A DNA stretch of 53,243 bases, taken from assembly GCA_002470275.1 (NCBI GenBank), contig DKNY01000011.1:64333-117575 (forward strand). Direction: 5' to 3'. The notes under the pieces were generated by a model that was given only the letters and a program-made list of their open reading frames with translations, ran no database searches and was not told the origin of the DNA. The translations under genes and the position numbers were made by a program. Source of the DNA: Gammaproteobacteria bacterium UBA7376. Its GTDB lineage: Bacteria; Pseudomonadota; Gammaproteobacteria; Pseudomonadales; Azotimanducaceae. This document shows, in pieces, positions 46,491 to 53,243 of this stretch. Position 1 is the stretch's first letter, and every line of letters begins with the position of its first letter.

Positions 46491-47549
46491 ATGAACTTGA
46501 AGTTCTGGCGTCGAAAATCCACTGAGGATTTTGAATTTGATACGGCTAAACCGGTTTCGAGAGCACGGACTATCCTGAGGACGATTGTTAGCCTAATTTC
46601 CCTCTACCTGCTCGCGGCAGTTGGCATTGGTATTTGGTGGAGCCTGGAACCCGGGCGCTTTTCTGTCGCCGACATTAGTGAGGCAATGGCCACTGAAAGA
46701 GAGGAAAACCGGGTCAACGGCTACACGACCACGGCAACCTCTATTACCCTGGCAAAAACGCTGTTAAACAAAACGGGCGGCTACCTGACCAACGATCTCT
46801 TCCCTCCAGGTATTTGGCTTGACAATATGCCTTCGTGGGAGCTGGGTGTTCTCACCCTGTTGCGTGACAACGCCCGCGTTTATCGAAACGACTTTTCTCG
46901 CTCGCAAAGCCAATCCGCTGAAAATAAAAACCTGACCGAGGCCGAGGCAAAATTCTTCTTCAACAACGATTCTTGGTTTCTCCCCGCCACTGAAAATGAA
47001 TACAGGGAAGGCATCCGATTCTTTGAGGCCTATCTGCGGCAGCTTGCAGACGAAGATCAAAATGAAGCCCAGTTCTACGCTCGGGCAGACAACCTTCAGC
47101 AGTGGCTGGCCGCCATGGAAACGCGACTTGGGTCCTTGTCCCAGAGGCTGTCTGCGAGTGTGGGCAAACGTCAGCTAGACACCGGCCTCGCTGGGGATAG
47201 CGCCGCCACGCAAAGCACGGCCTCACCGGATGAAAAGCTCGTTAAGACCCCTTGGCTTGAGATCGATAATGTCTTCTACGAGTCAAGAGGCTTTACTTGG
47301 GCCCTCATTCATATGCTCGAGGCCATAGACACGGACTTTAGCGAGGTACTCGACAAGAAGGCAGCAAGAGTCTCCCTTCGTCAGATCATCCGGGAACTGG
47401 AGCCAACCCAGGAAATTCTGTGGAGCCCCATGGTGCTCAATGGCGACGGATTTGGTGTTTTGGCGAACCATTCGCTGATCATGGCTTCGCATATTTCTCG
47501 GGCGAATGCCGCAATCATCGATCTTCGAGCCTTGCTCGCTCAAGGATAG
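46491..47549 (+). CDS. DUF2333 family inner-membrane protein
   Basis: A 352-residue protein with a basic N-terminus, one membrane helix (about residues 32-53, TIVSLISLYLLAAVGIGIWW) and a large periplasmic domain. The GGYLTNDLFPPGIWLDNMPSWELGVL segment and the ending FGVLANHSLIMASHISRANAAIIDLR match DUF2333, a family found in marine and pseudomonad gammaproteobacteria with no known role. It is a single gene between the copper chaperone and hppA. Confidence 0.85.
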   Translation: MNLKFWRRKSTEDFEFDTAKPVSRARTILRTIVSLISLYLLAAVGIGIWWSLEPGRFSVADISEAMATEREENRVNGYTTTATSITLAKTLLNKTGGYLTNDLFPPGIWLDNMPSWELGVLTLLRDNARVYRNDFSRSQSQSAENKNLTEAEAKFFFNNDSWFLPATENEYREGIRFFEAYLRQLADEDQNEAQFYARADNLQQWLAAMETRLGSLSQRLSASVGKRQLDTGLAGDSAATQSTASPDEKLVKTPWLEIDNVFYESRGFTWALIHMLEAIDTDFSEVLDKKAARVSLRQIIRELEPTQEILWSPMVLNGDGFGVLANHSLIMASHISRANAAIIDLRALLAQG

Positions 47550-47740
47550 ATCACTAACGACAACACTACTTCAGACAGCGAGCGTTTAGCCGTATTTGAG
47601 ATGGCAAGACGCTGCCACATTGGTATGATAGCCGCGCTCTCGCTGGGGGGTAGAGTCTGCGCTGCGGTGACGCCGAAGGTGAGCTTTGGCCAACGCCCGT
47701 CAGGCCAGATACATCATTCACTTATCTGTTGGGGACCCTA

Positions 47741-49774
47741 ATGACAGAAACTCTGATCCCACCACTGCTTGGCGCGGTGGGTCTTGTCGTCGCCGTTATC
47801 ATTTACGCCATTGTTCGTAGCTACGATCCGGGTGATGCAAAACTACAAAAAATCGCAGACGCCATTCATGAGGGCGCCATGGTATTCATGCGCCGTGAAT
47901 ACAGCATGCTCTCTGCCTTCGCCCTAGTGCTGTTGATCGCCATCTACTTCACCCCGGGCCTTGGGGAGTCGACGGCCCTAGCGTTTTTGGCAGGCGCGCT
48001 GTCCTCAGCAGGTGCCGGATGGTTTGGTATGTATACCGCTACCCAGGCTAATGTTCGCACCACGGCCGCCGCACATAACGAAGGCCAGGCTGCGGCCCTT
48101 TCTGTCGCCTTCTTCGGTGGCTCGATCATGGGTCTGGCCGTTGCGTCCCTTGGCCTGATGGGTCTCGGACTCGTTTATTACTTCCTTGGCGGCGATCCAC
48201 ATACTGCTCACCATATCCATGGGTTTGGTATGGGAGCCTCGGTGGTCGCTTTATTCTCCCGCGTGGGCGGTGGCATCTACACTAAGAGTGCCGACGTTGG
48301 TGCTGACCTGGTTGGCAAGTTAGAACAAGGCATCCCTGAGGATGACCCGCGCAATCCAGGTGTGATTGCCGATAACGTCGGTGACAACGTCGGTGACGTT
48401 GCAGGCATGGGTTCTGATATTTTCGAGTCCTACTGTGGCTCCATGATCGCCACCATCGCGATCGCAGCGACCTTAGCAGGCACCTGGTTAGCCCAGCTTG
48501 TCCCAGGCGCCGAAACCGAAGAAGCTCGTGCGACCTTGATGTTTGTCCCCCTGGCCCTGGCGTCTACCGGCCTGGTAGCCTCCATCATCGGTATTGGTAT
48601 CGTGAGAGCTTTCTCAAACGCCAACCCTGCCGTCGCCCTACGTATCGGCATGGTCGGAACACCCGTCCTCTTTATCGCTGCGGGTTACTTCATGCTCGGC
48701 AACTTGGGCGTATCTAATGCGATCTGGCTATCTGTCGTCTTCGGTGCAGCAGGCGGCGTAGGCATTGGCCTCATCACCGAGTACTACACCTCTTCTTCGC
48801 CGGTCGTCAAAATTGCTAAATCCGGCGAGACAGGGCCGGCAACGGTGATGATCACGGGGCTTGCTGTGGGCATGCAATCGGTAGTCGGTCCACTCTTGAT
48901 CATTTGTGCCATTATTTTCGTATCCACTAACCTAGCCGGTCTTTACGGCGTCGGCGTTGCCGCAGTGGGCTTGCTGGCAACCGTGGGTATGACCATGGCG
49001 GTGGATGCTTATGGACCCGTCGCAGATAACGCTGGCGGTATAGCGGAAATGGGCGGACTTGGCGAAGAAACTCGCGCCATCACCGACTCCCTAGACGAAC
49101 TTGGGAATACCACTGCGGCGATGGGTAAGGGTTTCGCCATCGGCGCAGCCGCGCTAGCCGCACTGGCGATTATCGCTGCCTTTGTTGAGACCATTGCCGC
49201 AGCAAGGGGCGGAGAATTCTTGCTTCACCTCGGCGATCCGATGGTGCTGATAGGGCTCTTTATCGGCGGTTTGGTTCCCTTCCTTATTGCCAGTATGACC
49301 ATGACCTCCGTGGGTGAAGCCGCGATGGAAATGATCCAAGAGATTCGCCGTCAGTTCCGGGAAATACCCGGCCTGATGGAAGGCACGGCAGAACCAGACA
49401 ATGCAAAGTGCGTCGACATCGCCACTACGGCGGCCCTGCGACGAATGCTGGCCCCAGGTGTTATCGCCGTCGGGGTACCCGTGGTGGTCGGTTTTGGATT
49501 AGGCGCAGAAGCCTTGGGTGGGACCCTAGGCGGTGCCCTCCTCGGCTGTGTGCTGCTCGCGCTGACCATGGCAAACGCCGGTGGCGCCTGGGACAACGCT
49601 AAAAAGTATGTGGAAAAGGGTAATCTTGGTGGCAAGGGATCCGAAGTTCACGCTGCCGCTGTGGTGGGCGATACCGTTGGCGATCCGTTCAAGGATACCT
49701 CTGGCCCATCAATGAACATTCTGATCAATGTCATGGCCATCGTCAGCTTGGTTATCGCGCCCGTACTGAGCTAG
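47741..49774 (+). CDS. hppA: Membrane-bound proton/sodium-pumping pyrophosphatase
   Basis: A 677-residue polytopic pump with about 16 helices. It hydrolyses PPi and exports cations. The substrate loop is [20 protein letters not shown], followed by [23 protein letters not shown] second acidic motif, [19 protein letters not shown], lies near residue 430, and a third, [17 protein letters not shown], near the C-terminus. Ala rather than Lys in [10 protein letters not shown] marks the K+-dependent subfamily. Whether it pumps H+ or Na+ I cannot settle. GGGGA precedes this ATG; a TTG 12 bp upstream is less likely. A terminator follows. Confidence 0.95.
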   Translation: MTETLIPPLLGAVGLVVAVIIYAIVRSYDPGDAKLQKIADAIHEGAMVFMRREYSMLSAFALVLLIAIYFTPGLGESTALAFLAGALSSAGAGWFGMYTATQANVRTTAAAHNEGQAAALSVAFFGGSIMGLAVASLGLMGLGLVYYFLGGDPHTAHHIHGFGMGASVVALFSRVGGGIYTKSADVGADLVGKLEQGIPEDDPRNPGVIADNVGDNVGDVAGMGSDIFESYCGSMIATIAIAATLAGTWLAQLVPGAETEEARATLMFVPLALASTGLVASIIGIGIVRAFSNANPAVALRIGMVGTPVLFIAAGYFMLGNLGVSNAIWLSVVFGAAGGVGIGLITEYYTSSSPVVKIAKSGETGPATVMITGLAVGMQSVVGPLLIICAIIFVSTNLAGLYGVGVAAVGLLATVGMTMAVDAYGPVADNAGGIAEMGGLGEETRAITDSLDELGNTTAAMGKGFAIGAAALAALAIIAAFVETIAAARGGEFLLHLGDPMVLIGLFIGGLVPFLIASMTMTSVGEAAMEMIQEIRRQFREIPGLMEGTAEPDNAKCVDIATTAALRRMLAPGVIAVGVPVVVGFGLGAEALGGTLGGALLGCVLLALTMANAGGAWDNAKKYVEKGNLGGKGSEVHAAAVVGDTVGDPFKDTSGPSMNILINVMAIVSLVIAPVLS

Positions 49775-49810
49775 TGCATCTTGGGCAGCAACACCCAAGG
49801 GGTGCAGCAA

Positions 49811-49834
49811 AGGGGGCTACCGCCCCCTTTTTTT
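49811..49834 (+). terminator. Rho-independent terminator after hppA
   Basis: AGGGGGC and GCCCCCT form a 7-bp stem around a TACC loop, followed by a run of six T. A-rich sequence before the stem makes it also usable by pfp transcripts, which converge on it and end 22 bp away. Confidence 0.85.
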
Positions 49835-49855
49835 ATCCGAGTAAAACGCCCGCCC

Positions 49856-51115
49856 CTACCATTTGACAGCCAGCTTTTTTGGGACCTGCTGATTTTTCAG
49901 GCTGACATAAACAGGCATTCCCCGCTCGTAACGCGGGTGATCCTCCCCCTCAATCAGCGGGGCCAGATATCGGCGCGCCCTCGGGGTAATGCCAAAGCCA
50001 TCCTTGCTGATAAAACTCTTGGGCATAAACTTTTCTACGTTAGCCACTCTGGATAGCTTGGCCTCACCAATTTTCCACCGATAGGGGCTGTCGCTGGTTC
50101 GGACAATGGTGGGCATCACTGCCGTCTTCCCGTCCAGGGCAAACTCCACCGCCGCCCTGCCTAGGGCATAAGCCTGCTCCACGTCCGTCGCGGAGGCGAT
50201 ATGCCTTGCGGCCCGCTGCAGATAGTCGGCTACGGCCCAATGAAATTTCATGCCCAACTTATCCTTGACCATCTGAGCAATCGTCGGCGCAACCCCACCC
50301 AACTGGGCGTGACCAAAGGCATCCTTTGCACCCCCAGCTTCTCCGAGAAACTGACCGTTGGCATACCGTGCACCCTCAGAGACAACGACCACGCAATATC
50401 CGCGCTGTTTCACCGTCGACTTAACCTTGGCCAAAAATTCACGCTGCCGAAAAGGGACTTCGGGCAACAGGATAATATGCGGTGCATCCCCCGCGTCTTG
50501 CTGGGCCAAGGCGCTCGCGGCCGCAATCCACCCCGCGTGTCGGCCCATCACCTCTAGCACGAAGACCTTGGTTGAGGTCGCACACATCGAAGCCACATCC
50601 AGGGCCGCCTCCTTGGTGGAAACCGCGACATACTTAGCGACCGAGCCGAACCCAGGGCAGCAGTCCGTTAAGGGCAGGTCATTATCCACGGTCTTGGGGA
50701 TACCGATGCATTGCATGGGATATTTCATCTTACGGCTGAATTGGGACACCTTATTCGCCGTATCCTGAGAGTCGCCACCCCCGTTATAAAAGAAGTAGCG
50801 GATATTGTGGGCCTTGAAAACATCCAGCAACCGATGGAATTCGCGCGGATCATCCTCTGGGGACTTCAGCTTATAGCGACAGGAACCGAAGGCACCCCCT
50901 GGCGTGCTGCGTAAACCACCAATTGCCCGCTGCGTCTCTTTGGAGCTATCAATGAGTTCTTCGTTCAATGCACCCAAAATGCCATTGTGGCCTACCAACA
51001 CCTTGCCAATTTGATCCCGGTGCTCACGCGCCGTTTGAATCACGCCACAGGCGCTGGCATTAATGACCGCGGTCACGCCGCCTGATTGAGCATAAAAAGC
51101 ATTGGCCTTTGGCAT
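49856..51115 (-). CDS. pfp: PPi-dependent 6-phosphofructokinase
   Basis: A 419-residue phosphofructokinase. The active-site loop reads NGGGDSQDTA (about residues 111-120), with Asp at the position where ATP enzymes have Gly104, and IPKTVDND supplies the PPi-type Lys. Both mark the pyrophosphate-using form, which is reversible. VMGRHAGW and PEVPF are also typical. AAGGAAG precedes the chosen ATG; an ATG 21 bp upstream is less likely. It converges with hppA across their shared terminator. In methanotrophs pfp and hpp are reported as co-transcribed, so the pairing is meaningful. Confidence 0.93.
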   Translation of the reverse strand: MPKANAFYAQSGGVTAVINASACGVIQTAREHRDQIGKVLVGHNGILGALNEELIDSSKETQRAIGGLRSTPGGAFGSCRYKLKSPEDDPREFHRLLDVFKAHNIRYFFYNGGGDSQDTANKVSQFSRKMKYPMQCIGIPKTVDNDLPLTDCCPGFGSVAKYVAVSTKEAALDVASMCATSTKVFVLEVMGRHAGWIAAASALAQQDAGDAPHIILLPEVPFRQREFLAKVKSTVKQRGYCVVVVSEGARYANGQFLGEAGGAKDAFGHAQLGGVAPTIAQMVKDKLGMKFHWAVADYLQRAARHIASATDVEQAYALGRAAVEFALDGKTAVMPTIVRTSDSPYRWKIGEAKLSRVANVEKFMPKSFISKDGFGITPRARRYLAPLIEGEDHPRYERGMPVYVSLKNQQVPKKLAVKW

Positions 51116-51210
51116 TTGAGACTTCCTTGGGTACACATAACGATGGCTTTCATTGTCCGTGATGCCAAAAATTTGTGCGACAATTTCGGCTAAATAATGG
51201 GCGAATTTTT

Positions 51211-51714
51211 ATGCTCTCCATCCTTTCCCTCTACCTTCGCATTATTCAGCTTAAAGCTGGGCCAGAAGATGTCCCCGCCAGCGGCCTGCTGCTGCTCATA
51301 ATCACCGCTGCCAACGTGCTGACCAGCTTGGCGTTGAGCCTCACCCTGGGCACCGCATCTATGGGCGCGGTGACCACCACTATCCTGAGTAATTTGGCGG
51401 TCCAGGCACTCATCATTTATGGGCTGCTCGCCTTGATGGGCAAATCCAATCGCCTGACGCAAACGCTCTCGGCGTTTTTCGGCTGTGATTTATTGCTAAA
51501 TGCACTGGTAGGCCTGGGTATCGGGACCATGCACCTATTTGGGTACGATGTGCTCACGCCCCTGGCCCTGGCCATTGTTTTATGGAGTACGGTGGTCTAC
51601 GGATTTATCTTTCATCGCGCCCTAGAGGTGCATATCGCGGTGGGTATTGGCCTAGCCTTTGTCCTAACGCTGCTTGCCGTCTCCACCGGACAACTGGCGG
51701 CAGGCAACGGCTAG
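51211..51714 (+). CDS. Small polytopic membrane protein, unknown function
   Basis: A 167-residue protein with four or five hydrophobic segments (about residues 26-46, 50-72, 84-105, 111-131, 139-160), beginning MLSILSLYLRIIQLKAGPED. It is short enough to be a YIP1-like or transporter-accessory protein, but no signature settles this. An upstream GTG would add 12 residues without a better ribosome site. It precedes mpl by about 55 bp on the same strand. Confidence 0.6.
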   Translation: MLSILSLYLRIIQLKAGPEDVPASGLLLLIITAANVLTSLALSLTLGTASMGAVTTTILSNLAVQALIIYGLLALMGKSNRLTQTLSAFFGCDLLLNALVGLGIGTMHLFGYDVLTPLALAIVLWSTVVYGFIFHRALEVHIAVGIGLAFVLTLLAVSTGQLAAGNG

Positions 51715-51768
51715 GCGATAAACATTTCTTTACTAGCCAGGCAACTGAATCAAGCAGATGATCTATAG

Positions 51769-53243
51769 ATGAAAGAGCACCTCTATTTTCTAGGCATTGG
51801 CGGAACGTTGATGGGCAGCTTGGCCCTGCTCGCCAAGGAGATGGGTTTTCACGTTAGCGGATCGGACAAGGTCCTATATCCGCCTATGTCTGACCTCTTG
51901 AAGGTGGCCAATATTGAGGTTTTTGAGGGGTTCTCCCCGGAACAGCTAGAGCCACGACCCGCTCAGGTGATTGTCGGCAATGCCGGACTTCCCCGAGGCC
52001 ATGAGGCCATTGAACACATTCTTAATGCTGGATTGAGCTACGTATCAGGGGCGGAGTGGCTGGGCACCACGGTACTCCGGGATCGATGGGTCCTTGCTGT
52101 TGCTGGTACCCATGGCAAAACCACGACGGCCAGCATGCTTGCCTGGATTCTTGATTACGCTGGCCTCAAACCCGGCTACCTCATTGGCGGCGCACCGGGC
52201 AACTTTGATCAATCGGCGCGGCTGGGGGAAACCCCCTTCTTTGTCGTTGAGGCTGATGAATACGACACCAGCTACTTCGACAGGCGCGCCAAATTCGTAC
52301 ACTACCGCCCACGGACGCTGATTCTCAATAATCTCGAATATGACCACGCGGATATATTCCCCGACCTGGCGTCGATCCAGGCCCAATTCCACTTGCTGCT
52401 GCGATCCGTCCCCAGTGAGGGTTTGATTATCGCCCCGGCTCAGGATGAGGCGGTCTCTGAAGTGGTTGAAGCCGGCTGCTGGACGCCCATCGAACACATC
52501 GGGCAAGCAGGATCCATTCGATCACTGAACCGACGGGCTCAGACGGCCGCCTTGGCGGGCAGTACTTGGTCCTTTCGTTCCGCGCCCACCGATCCGGGCA
52601 GCTTCGAGGTCTATCTCAACGAGGAGTGCCTAGGCAGCATTAAGTGGTCGCTTATGGGCGAGCACAACCAAATGAACGCGCTGAACGCTATTGCTGCAGC
52701 AAGACACGTAGGCGTTATCCCCGAAGTTGCGCTAGAGGCCTTAACGAAGTTCCAAGGCGTCAAACGACGTATGGAGAAAATCTATGACGATGGGCAAATG
52801 GCCGTCTATGACGACTTTGCCCATCATCCCACAGCGATTCGTAACACCCTGGAGGGTATTCGGAAGCGGCATGTGAGCGATGAAATTGTTGCGGTTATCG
52901 AGCCTCGAACGCATACGATGTCTCTTGGGGCACTTCGCTCTCAGCTCACGACCTGCTGCGCGGCGGCGGACCAGGTAATTTGGTTTCGGGGAGAAAACAT
53001 CAAGTGGGACCTGCAAGAAGTAGTCAACAACAGCGTTGTAGATGCGAGCATCTTAAACGACATCGATAAACTCATCGCTGCTATTGTTGAATCAAGGCCA
53101 GCTCAGGGGGTGCCAAAACGACACGTGGTCATCATGAGCAATGGCGGCTTCGGCGGCGTACATGGCCGCTTAGTTGAGGCGCTGGCCTCCTCCCAAGCCA
53201 GCCCCTCCCCTGGAGGCCCCTCTCCTGGAGGCCCCTCCCCTGG
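51769..53243 (+). CDS. mpl: UDP-MurNAc:L-Ala-gamma-D-Glu-meso-DAP ligase (3' end beyond window)
   Basis: A Mur-ligase-family enzyme, 491 codons visible and open at the window edge. It begins YFLGIGGTLMGSLALLAKEMG. The ATP loop is VAGTHGKTTTASMLAWIL near residue 113, EADEYDTSYFD near 160, LNNLEYDHADIF near 185, and VYDDFAHHPTAIRNTL near 345. It re-attaches recycled wall tripeptide to UDP-MurNAc. Homologues end near MSNGGFGGIH plus about 15 residues; here the frame continues into PSPGGPSPGGPSP, coded by 15-bp tandem repeats. Confidence 0.94.
   Translation, partial: MKEHLYFLGIGGTLMGSLALLAKEMGFHVSGSDKVLYPPMSDLLKVANIEVFEGFSPEQLEPRPAQVIVGNAGLPRGHEAIEHILNAGLSYVSGAEWLGTTVLRDRWVLAVAGTHGKTTTASMLAWILDYAGLKPGYLIGGAPGNFDQSARLGETPFFVVEADEYDTSYFDRRAKFVHYRPRTLILNNLEYDHADIFPDLASIQAQFHLLLRSVPSEGLIIAPAQDEAVSEVVEAGCWTPIEHIGQAGSIRSLNRRAQTAALAGSTWSFRSAPTDPGSFEVYLNEECLGSIKWSLMGEHNQMNALNAIAAARHVGVIPEVALEALTKFQGVKRRMEKIYDDGQMAVYDDFAHHPTAIRNTLEGIRKRHVSDEIVAVIEPRTHTMSLGALRSQLTTCCAAADQVIWFRGENIKWDLQEVVNNSVVDASILNDIDKLIAAIVESRPAQGVPKRHVVIMSNGGFGGVHGRLVEALASSQASPSPGGPSPGGPSP
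53201..53243 (+). repeat. 15-bp tandem repeat in the 3' end of mpl
   Basis: About 2.8 copies of CCCTCCCCTGGAGGC, differing at one base, encode PSPGG units in frame at the mpl C-terminus. The repeat reaches the last base of the window, so its full copy number is unseen. Confidence 0.85.

Noticed and set aside
1..53243. CRISPR array or insertion sequences
   Set aside because: No regularly spaced direct repeats and no transposase signature seen on either strand.

Overview
The window looks like chromosomal DNA of a free-living, probably marine, gammaproteobacterium. I cannot name the genus. About 50 protein genes are packed tightly, often with 4-nt start/stop overlaps. Gene order follows that known from Pseudomonas in two blocks: rpoD-dnaG-yqeY-rpsU / tsaD-folB-cca / apaH-apaG-rsmA-pdxA-surA-lptD / amgK-murU / rpe-gph-trpE-trpGDC / crp(vfr)-osmC-coq7, and then purD-purH-dusB-prmA-accB-aroQ-dsbD. 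Against that template plsY, fis and accC are missing from their usual places.

Layout. 1-9.6 kb: a CBS-domain protein, a DUF35 Zn-ribbon/thiolase pair, a YfcE-like phosphoesterase, a DUF1499 membrane protein, a single-subunit glycyl-tRNA synthetase, a membrane-bound PQQ glucose dehydrogenase-like enzyme and a membrane-anchored arylsulfatase. 9.6-12.6 kb: a sparse, more AT-rich accessory patch holding only a one-TM hypothetical protein and a stand-alone class III nucleotidyl cyclase-like protein. 12.6-13.0 kb: a tRNA-Ile2(CAT) gene interrupted after its anticodon by a 267-nt group I intron. 13-20 kb: the macromolecular synthesis operon, then tsaD, folB and cca. 20.4-29 kb: Ap4A hydrolysis, rRNA methylation, B6 synthesis, outer-membrane biogenesis and cell-wall recycling. 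29-34.5 kb: rpe, gph and an unbroken trpE-G-D-C run. 34.5-45.1 kb: a CRP/Vfr-like regulator whose cAMP-contact residues are replaced, then ubiquinone, purine, tRNA modification, fatty-acid, shikimate and disulfide-reductase genes. 45.3-53.2 kb: a lipoprotein with a copper chaperone, a DUF2333 protein, a membrane pyrophosphatase facing a PPi-dependent phosphofructokinase, a small membrane protein and mpl, which runs off the window end in a 15-bp tandem repeat.

Functional themes. Peptidoglycan recycling is represented at both ends (amgK-murU and mpl). Pyrophosphate metabolism is represented by hppA and pfp. Outer-membrane assembly (surA, lptD) sits beside the recycling genes. The observations most worth following are the intron-split tRNA, the CRP-like regulator with an altered ligand pocket, the accessory cyclase patch and the missing accC and fis.
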